NCBI GenBank assembly: GCA_902465015.1 | Contig: CABQLK010000002.1 | Location: forward strand, 37,664-101,663 | Origin: an uncultured Collinsella sp. | Lineage (GTDB): Bacteria; Actinomycetota; Coriobacteriia; Coriobacteriales; Coriobacteriaceae | Length of the DNA: 64,000 nt | Direction of reading: 5' to 3' | Part shown: positions 41,412-50,658 of the stretch, piece by piece | How the letters are laid out: each line of letters begins with the position of its first letter | How positions within the stretch are numbered: the stretch's first letter is position 1 | Program-made: the position numbers and the translations under genes | The notes under the pieces: generated by a model | What the model saw: the letters and a program-made list of their open reading frames with translations, nothing else | What the model was told of the DNA's origin: nothing | Database searches by the model: none

Positions 41412-42185
41412 ATGGGCAACTTGAACAACGGCACGCTCGAGCGCAACGACTCACGTCGCGTGGCGCTGGTCACGGGCGGCTCGCGGGGTATCGGCCGCGC
41501 CTGCGCTGTCGGTCTGGCGGAGGACGGCTTTGATATCGCCGTCGTCTATGCCGGCAGCGTCGATGCGGCGCGCAAGACGTGCGAAGCCTGCGAGGCGGCT
41601 GGCGCCGCGGCACGCGCATATCAATGCGATGTGGCCGATCCCGCTGTCGTCAACGCGTGCGTGGAAGCGGTCCTCAACGACTTTGGCTCCATTTGGGCGC
41701 TCGTCAACAACGCTGGCATCACCCGCGATGGCCTGCTCATGCGCATGGGCGATGACGCCTTCGATCGCGTGCTCGATGTCAATCTTAAAGGAACGTTTAA
41801 CACGACGCGCGCACTCACCAAGACCTTTATGCGCCAGCGCGGCGGCTGCGTCATCAACATGAGCTCGGTCGTGGGCCTGATGGGCAATGCCGGACAGGCC
41901 AACTACGCTGCCTCCAAGGCGGGCGTGATCGGCTTGACCAAGGCGGTAGCGCGCGAGCTTGCGCCCCGCGGCGTACGAGTGAACGCGGTCGCCCCCGGGT
42001 TTGTCGAGACGGATATGACGGCAAAGCTCTCGGAGAAGGTGCGTGCGGCAACCGAGGACCAGATTCCCCTTAAGCGCATGGCGCGTCCCGAGGAAGTGGC
42101 CGGTGTGGTGCGCTTTTTAGTGGGCGATGCGGCTGCTTACATTACGGGCGAAGTCATACGCGTCGACGGCGGAATGGCGATGTAG
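41412..42185 (+). CDS. fabG: 3-oxoacyl-ACP reductase
   Basis: The protein has 257 residues. Short-chain dehydrogenase: NADPH site TGGSRGIGRACAVGL, NNAGITRDGLLMRM, catalytic Ser in NMSSVVGLMGN, then YAASKAG with Tyr and Lys, and PGFVETDMT. It reduces 3-ketoacyl-ACP. It has an AAAGGA ribosome-binding site and lies 30 nt after fabD. Confidence 0.96.
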   Translation: MGNLNNGTLERNDSRRVALVTGGSRGIGRACAVGLAEDGFDIAVVYAGSVDAARKTCEACEAAGAAARAYQCDVADPAVVNACVEAVLNDFGSIWALVNNAGITRDGLLMRMGDDAFDRVLDVNLKGTFNTTRALTKTFMRQRGGCVINMSSVVGLMGNAGQANYAASKAGVIGLTKAVARELAPRGVRVNAVAPGFVETDMTAKLSEKVRAATEDQIPLKRMARPEEVAGVVRFLVGDAAAYITGEVIRVDGGMAM

Positions 42186-42224
42186 AAAGCAAGCCGGGTA
42201 AGCGGCTTGGATGAGGAGACCATG

Positions 42225-43472
42225 ATGGAACAGAGAGTTGCAATCACCGGTATCGGTGCCGTGTCGCCGCTCGGCAACACCGCGCTTGCCACCTGGGCGG
42301 CCATGTGCGCCGGAACGTGCGGCATCGGTCCGATCACACACTTTGATACCGATGCATTTGCCGTCAAGGTGGCGGCCGAGGTCAAGGGTTTTGACGGCAA
42401 CGAGTACTTTGGCAAGCATGACGCCAAGCATCTCGACCCCTGTGTTCAGTTTGCGATGGCGGCGTCGGACGAGGCTATGCACGATGCGGGCCTCGATGTT
42501 GAGGGCGCGGTCGATCGCGATCGCCTGGGTGTCTACGTGGGCTCGGGCGTGGGCGGCATGCAGACGCTTGTCGACAACGTCCACACGATTGCCGACCGCG
42601 GGCCTCGTCGCGCATCGCCCTACATGATTGCGATGATGATTCCCAACATGGCGTCGGGCAACATTGCGATTCGCCATAAGGCAAAGGGCCCGACCCTGCC
42701 CGTCGTGACTGCCTGCGCGACTTCTGCCCATGCGGTGGGCGAGGCGTTCCGCGCCATCAAGCACGGCTATGCCGATGCAATCCTCGCGGGCGGCGCCGAG
42801 GCCGCAATTATCCCCGATGCCGTTGCAGGCTTTACGTCCTGCCGCGCATTGACCACCAACCCCGATCCCGCGACGGCTTGCCGCCCGTTCGATGCAGACC
42901 GCGACGGCTTTGTGATGGGCGAGGGCGCCTGCGTGCTCGTGCTCGAGGGTATGGAGCACGCACAGGCCCGCGGTGCGCACATTTACGCTGAGGTTGTGGG
43001 CTACGGCAATACCGATGACGCCTACCACATCACGAGTCCCGACCCGGACGCGGCAGGTATCGCCCGTGCGATATCGCTGGCGGTGGCCGAGGGCGACGTT
43101 AAGCCTTCCGAGGGCCTCTACATCAACGCTCACGGCACCTCGACCAAACTCAACGATTCGTCCGAGACGGCGGGCATCAAGCGAGCGCTCGGCGAGGACG
43201 CGGCGCGCGCCGCGCACGTCTCGTCGACCAAGTCGATGACCGGCCATATGATCGGTTCCACGGGCGCCATCGAGGTCATGGCCTGCGCCATGGCGCTCGA
43301 GCAGGGCGTGGTACCCCCGACCATTAACTATCGCACGCCCGATCCCGCCTGCGATCTTGACTACACGCCCAATCGCGCGGTTCGCGCCGACCTTACCTGG
43401 GCGCTTTCGACCAATCTGGGCTTTGGCGGACACAATGCCGCCATCGCGCTGCGTAGATATACGAGGAGCTAG
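42225..43472 (+). CDS. fabF: Beta-ketoacyl-ACP synthase II
   Basis: The protein has 415 residues. The ATG at 42225 is preferred over the adjacent ATG at 42222 because GAGGAG is 6 nt upstream. Catalytic Cys164 is in TACATSAHAVGEA, with the two His in HGTSTKLND and TGHMIGSTG. It elongates acyl-ACP with malonyl-ACP. It is followed after 3 nt by accB. Confidence 0.97.
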   Translation: MEQRVAITGIGAVSPLGNTALATWAAMCAGTCGIGPITHFDTDAFAVKVAAEVKGFDGNEYFGKHDAKHLDPCVQFAMAASDEAMHDAGLDVEGAVDRDRLGVYVGSGVGGMQTLVDNVHTIADRGPRRASPYMIAMMIPNMASGNIAIRHKAKGPTLPVVTACATSAHAVGEAFRAIKHGYADAILAGGAEAAIIPDAVAGFTSCRALTTNPDPATACRPFDADRDGFVMGEGACVLVLEGMEHAQARGAHIYAEVVGYGNTDDAYHITSPDPDAAGIARAISLAVAEGDVKPSEGLYINAHGTSTKLNDSSETAGIKRALGEDAARAAHVSSTKSMTGHMIGSTGAIEVMACAMALEQGVVPPTINYRTPDPACDLDYTPNRAVRADLTWALSTNLGFGGHNAAIALRRYTRS

Positions 43473-43475
43473 AGC

Positions 43476-43952
43476 ATGGATTCCAAAAGACTTGCTGAGA
43501 TAGCCGATGTTATGGAGGACCGCGGCCTCACGCGCGTACGCGTTGAGGAGCCCGATGGCACCGCGGTCGAACTCGAGCGCGCGAGCGCCGCGCAGCCGGT
43601 TGCCGTGCCCATGCCTATGCCGGGTGCCGTGACTGCTCCGGCGGTGGCTCCTGTCGCCATGCCTGCCGCCGCACCGGAGCCCGCCGCGCAGGCGCCTACC
43701 GCCGCGCCGGAGCCCAAGGGCGCCGAGGTGACCGCTCCCATGGTCGGCGTTTTCTATGCTGCCCCGGCGCCGGGCGACGAGCCGTTTGTGCACGTGGGCT
43801 CCAAGGTCAGGGCCGGCGAGACGCTCTGCATCATCGAGGCCATGAAGGTTCTCAACGAGGTGACGGCAGAGGCGGATGGCGAGGTGTTCGAGATCTGCGT
43901 GGCCGACGGCGACCTCGTGGAGTTCGGCAGCTGCCTCATGAGGATCGGGTAG
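43476..43952 (+). CDS. accB: Biotin carboxyl carrier protein of acetyl-CoA carboxylase
   Basis: The protein has 158 residues. A short N-terminal helix region is followed by an Ala/Pro-rich linker (about 40-85) and the biotinyl domain, with biotinylated Lys124 in EAMKVLNEV. It carries carboxybiotin between AccC and the AccDA protein encoded downstream. The thumb region before EAMKV (FVHVGSKVRAGETLCII) is present. Its ligase BirA is encoded divergently from the operon. Confidence 0.96.
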   Translation: MDSKRLAEIADVMEDRGLTRVRVEEPDGTAVELERASAAQPVAVPMPMPGAVTAPAVAPVAMPAAAPEPAAQAPTAAPEPKGAEVTAPMVGVFYAAPAPGDEPFVHVGSKVRAGETLCIIEAMKVLNEVTAEADGEVFEICVADGDLVEFGSCLMRIG

Positions 43953-43961
43953 GTGATATCC

Positions 43962-44384
43962 ATGAACAAAGAAGAGCTCAAGAAGCTGTTACCGCATCGC
44001 GAGCCGATGCTTTTGCTCGACGAAGCCGAGCTGGTGGGCGACGAGGCCTACGGCAAGATCACGATTACGGGCGACGAGTACTTTTTGCAGGGGCATTTTC
44101 CGGGAAACCCGGTCGTCCCCGGCGTGATTCAGTGCGAGATGCTCGCCCAGAACTGCTGCGTGCTGCTGATGGGCGATGAGGAGGCGCGCGGCGCGACGCC
44201 GTTCTACACGAGTCTGGACAAGGTGCGCTTTAAGCGTCCGGTGCGCCCGGGCGACACGGTGGATCTGGTGTGCTCCATCACGCGTGCGCGCGGGCCGTTC
44301 CGCTTTGCGACGGGTACCGCGAGCGTCAACGGTGAGGTTTGCTGCCGCGCCGATATGTCTTTTGCACTCATGCACGAAAGTTAA
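43962..44384 (+). CDS. fabZ: 3-hydroxyacyl-ACP dehydratase
   Basis: The protein has 140 residues from the ATG at 43962 (an in-frame GTG at 43953 is less likely). Hot-dog fold: LLPHREPMLLLDEAE, then the catalytic His in LQGHFPGNPVVPGVIQCEML with its Glu partner, and KVRFKRPVRPGD. It dehydrates 3-hydroxyacyl-ACP to the trans-2-enoyl form used by FabK. Confidence 0.96.
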   Translation: MNKEELKKLLPHREPMLLLDEAELVGDEAYGKITITGDEYFLQGHFPGNPVVPGVIQCEMLAQNCCVLLMGDEEARGATPFYTSLDKVRFKRPVRPGDTVDLVCSITRARGPFRFATGTASVNGEVCCRADMSFALMHES

Positions 44385-44394
44385 GGAAGGCTTC

Positions 44395-45738
44395 ATGTTC
44401 GACAAAGTGCTCATCGCCAACCGCGGCGAAGTCGCGGTCCGTGTTATCCGCGCGTGCCGCGATATGGGCATCAAGACCGTCGCCGTTTATTCCACGGCCG
44501 ATGCGGACGCGCTGCACGTGCAGCTTGCCGACGAGGCGTATTGCATCGGCGGCCCGCGTCTTGCCGAGAGCTACCTCAACGATGATGCCGTGCTCACCTG
44601 TGCGGTAAAGTCGGGCGCCAAGGCCATTCATCCCGGCTACGGCTTTTTCTCCGAGAAGGCGAGCTTCGTGCGCGACTGCGACAAGTATGGCCTGGCGTTT
44701 GTCGGTCCTTCGGCCGAGGTGATCGACAGCATGGGCGACAAGGACGCCGCACGCCGAACGGCTGCCGCGGCGGGCGTGCCCATCGTGCCGGGCTGCGATT
44801 TGCTCAAAAGCCCCGAGGAGGCGACGGCCGAGGCCGAGCGCATTGGCTGCCCCGTGCTTATTAAGGCGCGTGCAGGCGGTGGCGGTCGCGGCATTCGCAA
44901 GGTCGAGCGCGTGGAAGATGCGGCAAAGGCCTTTATTGAAGCGCGTGCCGAGGGAGAGGCCGTTTTTGGCGACGGCGAGTGCTACATGGAGAAGTTCGTC
45001 GCGCCGGCGCACCACGTCGAGGTGCAGATTATGGCCGATAAGCAGGGTCATGTGTTTTCGCTCGGCGAGCGCGAGTGCTCGGTGCAGCGCCGCAACCAAA
45101 AGCTGATCGAGGAGAGCCCCGCGCCGTGCCTCGACGGACACGACGACATTCGTGCCCGCATACACAAGGCCGCACGCGACCTGGCTCGTGCCGTCGGCTA
45201 CGAAGGAGCCGGTACCATCGAGTTCCTGTATTCGGACGACGGCAATTTCTACTTTATGGAAATGAACACGCGCTTGCAGGTGGAGCATCCGGTTACGGAG
45301 TTTGTGACCGATACCGACTTGGTCAAGTGGCAGCTGCGCGTGGCAGCCGGCCAGCCTCTGCCCTTTGAGCAGGAGGACATGCCGGTTCGCAATCACGCCA
45401 TGGAGTGCCGCATCAATGCCGAAACGCCGGACTTTCTGCCGTCATGCGGAACGGTCACCGCATTGCGTGTGCCGGGTGGTCCGCACGTGCGCTGGGATTC
45501 CGCCATGTTTACCGGTGCGAAAGTCCCGCCGTACTACGATTCCATGCTCGGCAAGCTCATCGTGTGTGCACCCACGCGTGACGGTGCCATTCGCAAGATG
45601 CGCTCGGCCCTGGGCGAGCTCGTGATTGAGGGCGTGAGCGAAAACAGCGAGCTTCAGCTCGACGTGTTGGCAAACGATGAGTTCTTGTCGGGCATGTACC
45701 ACACCGATCTGATGGGGCATCTCTATGCTGATGAATAG
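44395..45738 (+). CDS. accC: Biotin carboxylase subunit of acetyl-CoA carboxylase
   Basis: The protein has 447 residues from the ATG at 44395 (AAGGAAGG upstream). ATP-grasp enzyme: MFDKVLIANRGEVAVRVIRA, HPGYGFFSEKASF, KARAGGGGRGIRKV, EVQIMADKQGHV, the ECSVQRRNQKLIEESP segment and EMNTRLQVEHPVTE. It carboxylates the biotin on AccB with bicarbonate and ATP. It overlaps accDA by 14 nt. Confidence 0.97.
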   Translation: MFDKVLIANRGEVAVRVIRACRDMGIKTVAVYSTADADALHVQLADEAYCIGGPRLAESYLNDDAVLTCAVKSGAKAIHPGYGFFSEKASFVRDCDKYGLAFVGPSAEVIDSMGDKDAARRTAAAAGVPIVPGCDLLKSPEEATAEAERIGCPVLIKARAGGGGRGIRKVERVEDAAKAFIEARAEGEAVFGDGECYMEKFVAPAHHVEVQIMADKQGHVFSLGERECSVQRRNQKLIEESPAPCLDGHDDIRARIHKAARDLARAVGYEGAGTIEFLYSDDGNFYFMEMNTRLQVEHPVTEFVTDTDLVKWQLRVAAGQPLPFEQEDMPVRNHAMECRINAETPDFLPSCGTVTALRVPGGPHVRWDSAMFTGAKVPPYYDSMLGKLIVCAPTRDGAIRKMRSALGELVIEGVSENSELQLDVLANDEFLSGMYHTDLMGHLYADE

Positions 45739-47449
45739 AAAAGCGAAGACGGTCAACGTCCTCGAGGGGCCGATGACCGAGTCGTGCGCCGAGTTTCCCG
45801 CGCGCCACGTGTTTATCAAGTGCCCGGAGTGCCGCCGTGTGATCGATGAGGCGCGCCTGCACGACAACCTCGAAGTCTGCCCTCGTTGCGGCAAGCACTT
45901 TCGCGTGAGCGGTCGTGCGCGCATGCGCATGACGGTCGACGAGGGCACGTTTGAGGAATGGGATGCCAATCTGGCGTCGGAGGACTTCCTCTCGTTTCCC
46001 GGCTATGCTGACAAGCTCAAGAGCGTGAGCGAGCGTTCGGGCGAGCGCGATGCCGTTGTGTGCGGCAGGGGCAAAATCTGCGGTTGCGATACGGCACTCT
46101 TCTTTATGGACGCCAACTTTATGATGGGCTCGATGGGCTCCGTGGTGGGCGAGAAGATCTGTCGCGCATTTGAGCGTGCGACCGAGCTGGGATTGCCAGT
46201 CGTCGGCTTTACCGTTTCGGGCGGCGCGCGCATGCAAGAGGGCGTGACATCGCTTATGCAGATGGCCAAGATTTCTGCGGCGGTTAGGCGCCACAGCGAG
46301 GCGGGCGGCCTGTATATCACAGTGCTCACCGACCCCACGACCGGAGGCGTAACCGCGAGCTTTGCCATGGAGGGCGACATTATCCTGGCCGAGCCCGATG
46401 CCCTGACGGCATTTGCCGGCCCGCGCGTGATCGAGCAGAACATGCACAAGCGCCTGCCCAAGGGGTTCCAGCGTTCCGAGTTTTTGCTCGAGCACGGCTT
46501 TTGCGATGCCGTCGTTCCACGTGGCGAGATTGCGCTCACGGTAGGCGAGCTGCTGGCGCTGCACGAAGGGCACGCGCCCGGCCTGGGGGCTCCGCATGAG
46601 ATCGTGCATACGGGTCGCCGCGGCAAAAAGCTGGGACATCTGTTTAAGCGCTCGACGGCACCAAAAACCGCACTCGAGATTGTCAAGCAGACCCGCTCGG
46701 CAGATCGTGCCACGGCGGGCGAGATGATCTCGTTGGGTCTGGATGGATTTGTGGAGCTGCACGGTGACCGTTACTTTGGCGACGATGCTGCCGTGGTGGG
46801 CGGCATCGGCTGGAAAGACGGACGTCCCGTAACGGTCATCGCCATCGAGCGCGGCACCACGACCAAAGAGCGTATGCGCCGCAATTTTGGCATGGCGCAT
46901 CCCGAGGGCTACCGCAAGGCGCGGCGCCTTATGCGCCAGGCCGAAAAGTTTGGTCGACCGGTTCTGTGCCTGGTCGATACTTCGGGCGCGTTTTGCGGCA
47001 TCGGTGCCGAGGAGCGCGGCCAGGGCGAGGCGATTGCCCAGAATCTCATGGAGATGAGCGGCCTTAAGACACCGATTGTCTCGGTGGTGACAGGCGAGGG
47101 CGGCTCTGGTGGCGCGCTGGCGCTGTCCGTGGCCGATCGCATCCTGATGCTCTCGAGCTCTGCCTATTCGGTCGTGAGCCCCGAGGCCTGTGCGTCGATC
47201 CTGTGGAAGGATACCGAGCGTGCGAATGAGGCCGCCGAGGCGCTGAAGCTCACGGCCTCCGATCTGCTGGCGCTCGGCATCATCGACGGCATTGTTGACG
47301 ATAGGGGCCTGTCACATGATGAGATCGCCGGTGCCGTCATGTCCTCGGCATTTGCGGCCTTCGATACGCTTGGGCGGCTCGACGACGCGACCCTCACAAA
47401 CCTCCGCTACGAAAAGTACCGCGCAATCGGTCGATACCGCACGATGTGA
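45725..47449 (+). CDS. accDA: Acetyl-CoA carboxylase carboxyltransferase, fused beta and alpha subunits
   Basis: The protein has 574 residues. The N-terminal half is AccD: a zinc ribbon (CPECRRV, CPRCGKHF) at about 33-58, then FTVSGGARMQEGVTSLMQM and DPTTGGVTASFA. The C-terminal half from about 305 is AccA: ELHGDRYFGDDAAVVGGIGW, FGMAHPEGYRKARRLM, DTSGAFCGIGAEERGQ and GEGGSGGALAL. It transfers CO2 from carboxybiotin-AccB to acetyl-CoA. In many bacteria the two are separate genes; here they form one polypeptide, ending the fab operon. The ATG at 45725 lies inside accC (a second ATG at 45731 is possible). Confidence 0.96.
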   Translation: MLMNRKAKTVNVLEGPMTESCAEFPARHVFIKCPECRRVIDEARLHDNLEVCPRCGKHFRVSGRARMRMTVDEGTFEEWDANLASEDFLSFPGYADKLKSVSERSGERDAVVCGRGKICGCDTALFFMDANFMMGSMGSVVGEKICRAFERATELGLPVVGFTVSGGARMQEGVTSLMQMAKISAAVRRHSEAGGLYITVLTDPTTGGVTASFAMEGDIILAEPDALTAFAGPRVIEQNMHKRLPKGFQRSEFLLEHGFCDAVVPRGEIALTVGELLALHEGHAPGLGAPHEIVHTGRRGKKLGHLFKRSTAPKTALEIVKQTRSADRATAGEMISLGLDGFVELHGDRYFGDDAAVVGGIGWKDGRPVTVIAIERGTTTKERMRRNFGMAHPEGYRKARRLMRQAEKFGRPVLCLVDTSGAFCGIGAEERGQGEAIAQNLMEMSGLKTPIVSVVTGEGGSGGALALSVADRILMLSSSAYSVVSPEACASILWKDTERANEAAEALKLTASDLLALGIIDGIVDDRGLSHDEIAGAVMSSAFAAFDTLGRLDDATLTNLRYEKYRAIGRYRTM

Positions 47450-47489
47450 CAAAGGGATAGCCCGCATGTCACATTGGGAAAGGCGTTCC

Positions 47490-48704
47490 ATGTCACAAGT
47501 TTCTAACACCTCGTTTACAACGACGGTTTCATCAAATGCCATGGCCGTGGTGGACTATCTGTCCAAAAGCATGATGTCAGCGCTGCCCTTTATTGTCTGC
47601 GCGGCGTTGTTTCGCACCGTCGCCGTCATTATGGGCGAAGGCATGCTGGGCCTGTGGTCTGCCGATTCCGAAATCTATCGCCTGTTCTACAGTTGGCTCT
47701 ATAACGCCGGCTACTACTTTTTGCCCATTTATCTTGGTTGGGCGGCCGCCCGCCAGCTCGGTTGCTCGGAGCAGCTGGGCATGATGCTGGGCGGCGTATT
47801 GATTGCGCCCGATCTGCTTAAGCTCGTCGATGTCGCATCGACGACGGGGGCATCGACGACTTCCGTGTATGGTCTGGTTCCTGCACCGGTCAACGATTAC
47901 ACGACGACTGTTATTCCGGTTCTCCTCTCGGTGCCCGTGCTATGGCAGGTGGAGCGTTTCTTTCGGCGCGTAATTCCTAAGGCCGTGGCGTTTTCGTTCG
48001 TTCCGTTTGCAACCATGCTTGTCATGGTTCCGGTTTCGCTGTGTATTACGGCGCCGGCGGGCAGCTATCTGGGCATGCTGTTGGGCCAGCTTATGTTTAT
48101 GCTTGGCAATTCCGGTGGCATCGTGTCGCTGCTCACGCTCATGGGGCTTGCCGCGGGCTGGGAGTTCCTAAAGATCGCGGGCGTCAGCAACGTCGTCCTA
48201 TCGCTTGCGTACGCGCAGTTTATGAGTGTGGGAACGGATTCGTGCATCCTGATCGCCGCGACGATGGCAACGTTCGCCGTTTGGGGCATGCCCTTTGGCG
48301 CATCGCTCCGCGTTGCGGATAAGGACGAGAAGGCGCTCATGCTGGGCTATTCAATCTCGGGTGTTCTTGGCGGCGTAAGCGAGCCGGCGCTGTACGGTTG
48401 CGGCTTTAAATATGGCAGGTGCCTGACCTGCATGGCCATTGGCGGCGCCGTCGGAGGCCTTGTTGCAGCTGTGGGCCACGTTACGGCCTATGCCATCGGC
48501 ATGACGAATGTCCTCATGGTCATTGGCTTTGCCACGGGCGGCATCTCGAACCTGCTGTGGTGCTGCGTTGCCGGCGGCGCGGCATTTGCGGTGTCTGCGG
48601 CGCTGAGCTACTGCTTTGGCGTGGTACCGACGAAGGAGCAGGCGACGGGCGACGGAGCCGATTTGCCCGAAACAGTGGCGAGCGCTGCTGAAGCAAGCGC
48701 ATAA
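47490..48704 (+). CDS. PTS EIIC component, beta-glucoside/sucrose class, without EIIB or EIIA
   Basis: The protein has 404 residues from the ATG at 47490, seven bases after GGGAAAGG; an ATG at 47466 with AAAGGG upstream is also possible. About ten membrane segments are visible, with the family signature GYSISGVLGGVSEPALYG and LGWAAARQLG near the front. It lacks the EIIB Cys domain and EIIA that many members carry, so it would rely on other PTS proteins such as the stand-alone EIIA at 10474, or act as a permease-like protein. The sugar is unknown. It is followed by a terminator. Confidence 0.88.
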   Translation: MSQVSNTSFTTTVSSNAMAVVDYLSKSMMSALPFIVCAALFRTVAVIMGEGMLGLWSADSEIYRLFYSWLYNAGYYFLPIYLGWAAARQLGCSEQLGMMLGGVLIAPDLLKLVDVASTTGASTTSVYGLVPAPVNDYTTTVIPVLLSVPVLWQVERFFRRVIPKAVAFSFVPFATMLVMVPVSLCITAPAGSYLGMLLGQLMFMLGNSGGIVSLLTLMGLAAGWEFLKIAGVSNVVLSLAYAQFMSVGTDSCILIAATMATFAVWGMPFGASLRVADKDEKALMLGYSISGVLGGVSEPALYGCGFKYGRCLTCMAIGGAVGGLVAAVGHVTAYAIGMTNVLMVIGFATGGISNLLWCCVAGGAAFAVSAALSYCFGVVPTKEQATGDGADLPETVASAAEASA

Positions 48705-48742
48705 ACCTGTGCGACAAAAGGACGATTCCATTGTTATGTTCC

Positions 48743-48775
48743 AAGGCCGCGGCTCGTGTGAGTTGCGGCCTTTTG
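48743..48775 (+). terminator. Intrinsic terminator after the EIIC gene
   Basis: AAGGCCGC (48743-48750) pairs with GCGGCCTT (48765-48772), followed by TTGT. Confidence 0.8.
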
Positions 48776-48853
48776 TATCTGGGGGACAAAGTGGCTACAC
48801 TACAATCCGTTTGAGCAATAGATATATAGGTAATACCGTGGGGGCGGATGTAG

Positions 48854-50008
48854 ATGGTCGAGTGGATTGTCCGTCGTGCGCAGGGCGACCGTGCGTGCGT
48901 AGGCACGTTGACGGGCGTGGTGTGTATTCTCACCAATGTGGCACTATGCGCTGCGAAGGGTGCAATTGGCGTGCTGTCGGGATCGGTTTCGATTGTGGCG
49001 GACGCCATGAACAACTTGTCCGATGCCAGCTCGAATATCGTGAGCGTGCTGGGGTTTAAGCTGGCGAGCAAGCCGGCCGACCCCGAGCATCCTTACGGCC
49101 ACGGTCGCTACGAGTATCTCTCGGGTCTGGTCGTGGCGGCACTCGTGCTGCTGATTGGCGTTGAGCTGGTGAAGTCCTCGGTCGAGCGCGTCATCCACCC
49201 CGAACCAGTCGAGTTCTCGCTTGCCCTGGTGGCAGTTCTGGTGCTTTCGATGATTGTTAAGCTGTGGATGGCGGCCCTCAACCAAAAGCTCGGTGACCGC
49301 ATTGAGTCCGAGACACTGCATGCGACCGCGCAGGATTCCAAGAACGATGTCCTTGCCACAGGCGCCGTGCTGGCATGTGCGATTGTTTCGCAGGTGACGC
49401 ACATCAATCTTGACGCATGGGTCGGCCTTGCCGTTGGCGCCTATATTGGCTGGAGCGGCTTTGAGCTTATCCAAGATACGGTGAGTCCGCTTTTGGGCCA
49501 GGCGCCCGATCCCAAGTTGGTCAAACACATCCGAGACAGGATTATGAGCTACCCCGGCGTTTTGGGCGTTCATGACCTGATGGTTCACGATTACGGTCCG
49601 GGCAGGAAGTTTGCAAGTGCGCACGCCGAGATGGCGGCCGAGGTCAGCCCGCTGGAAAGTCACGACACGCTCGATAACATCGAGCAGTCGTTTAGGGACG
49701 AGGACGGCATGATCGTCACGCTCCATTACGATCCCATCGTGACCGACGATCCAAAGGTGGCGAGCATGCGCCTGCGCATCAACGCTATGGCCCAGGAGAT
49801 TGATAGCCGCCTCTCAATTCATGACCTGCGCTGTGTGCCGGGTCCTACACACACCAACGTGATCTTTGACTGCGTGCGTCCCTCGGATCTGCAGATGAGT
49901 GCCGAAGACGTAAAGCACGCGCTGGCACAACGGGTCGAATCGGAATATCCCAAGTCGGTTGCCAAGATTACGATCGACGAAGACTACGTGGGCCATACTC
50001 ACGAATAG
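48854..50008 (+). CDS. Cation diffusion facilitator transporter
   Basis: The protein has 384 residues. Six membrane helices lie in about 18-210, then a cytoplasmic metal-binding domain with a long C-terminal extension. The transport-site motifs read NNLSD in helix 2 and DSKND in helix 5. They carry Asn/Asp and Asp/Asp, with no His, which resembles manganese-type rather than zinc-type CDF proteins (inference). HPYGHGRYEYLSGL is the typical loop before helix 3. It should export a divalent metal in exchange for protons. Confidence 0.9.
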   Translation: MVEWIVRRAQGDRACVGTLTGVVCILTNVALCAAKGAIGVLSGSVSIVADAMNNLSDASSNIVSVLGFKLASKPADPEHPYGHGRYEYLSGLVVAALVLLIGVELVKSSVERVIHPEPVEFSLALVAVLVLSMIVKLWMAALNQKLGDRIESETLHATAQDSKNDVLATGAVLACAIVSQVTHINLDAWVGLAVGAYIGWSGFELIQDTVSPLLGQAPDPKLVKHIRDRIMSYPGVLGVHDLMVHDYGPGRKFASAHAEMAAEVSPLESHDTLDNIEQSFRDEDGMIVTLHYDPIVTDDPKVASMRLRINAMAQEIDSRLSIHDLRCVPGPTHTNVIFDCVRPSDLQMSAEDVKHALAQRVESEYPKSVAKITIDEDYVGHTHE

Positions 50009-50047
50009 GATTGCGCCACGCAAGCTATTGATGCAGAAGGGGAGAGC

Positions 50048-50632
50048 ATGAAGAAGCTGTATCTGCTCCGCCACGGTCAGACGGAATTCAACGTCAAAAA
50101 GCTGGTCCAGGGCCGCTGCGATTCACCGTTAACCGACCTGGGCCGCAAACAAGCGGGAATGGCAGCCGCATGGCTCAAAGCCCACGGCGTCGTCCCCGAC
50201 AAAGTGGTCTCATCGCCCTTAGGCCGAGCCATGGACACGGCAAGTCTCGTCGCATGCGAACTCCTCGGTTCGGACGCTGCTGTCGAGCCCTGCGAAGGCA
50301 TCATCGAGCGCTGCTACGGCACCTTCGAAGAAGGTCCCCACGACGCATTGCCTACCGACGTCTGGGATCCCGGCGAGGACTTGGTCCCCTTCGGAGGAGA
50401 AGGAAGCCGCGCGCTGCAAGAGCGCATGGTAGGCACCCTCACCAACCTCATGGGCGTCGAGGGCATCGAAACCCTCCTAGCAGTAAGCCACGGCAGCGCC
50501 AGCCGCCAATTCATCAAGGCTGCAGCCCCAGAGGGCTTCGAGCTCCCAACAAAACTCCCCAACTGCGCCATCATGATCTTCGATTTCGATGAGGAAAAGT
50601 CGGGAGACGTGCCACGCACTTTACCTGCGTAA
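50048..50632 (+). CDS. Histidine phosphatase family protein (phosphoglycerate-mutase-like)
   Basis: The protein has 194 residues; AAGGGGAG precedes the ATG. The phosphohistidine motif is LLRHGQTEFNVKKLVQGR, with Arg in SSPLGRAMDTA, Glu in IIERCYG and the second His in AVSHGSASR. It dephosphorylates a small phosphorylated metabolite; whether mutase or phosphatase cannot be told, and alpha-ribazole phosphatase is one option. From about 50110 to the stop the coding strand is C/A-rich and G-poor (23 C to 11 G in 50521-50580). It is 40 nt after the CDF gene. Confidence 0.88.
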   Translation: MKKLYLLRHGQTEFNVKKLVQGRCDSPLTDLGRKQAGMAAAWLKAHGVVPDKVVSSPLGRAMDTASLVACELLGSDAAVEPCEGIIERCYGTFEEGPHDALPTDVWDPGEDLVPFGGEGSRALQERMVGTLTNLMGVEGIETLLAVSHGSASRQFIKAAAPEGFELPTKLPNCAIMIFDFDEEKSGDVPRTLPA

Positions 50633-50658
50633 ACAATGTGAGTGAAATATGAATCTCG

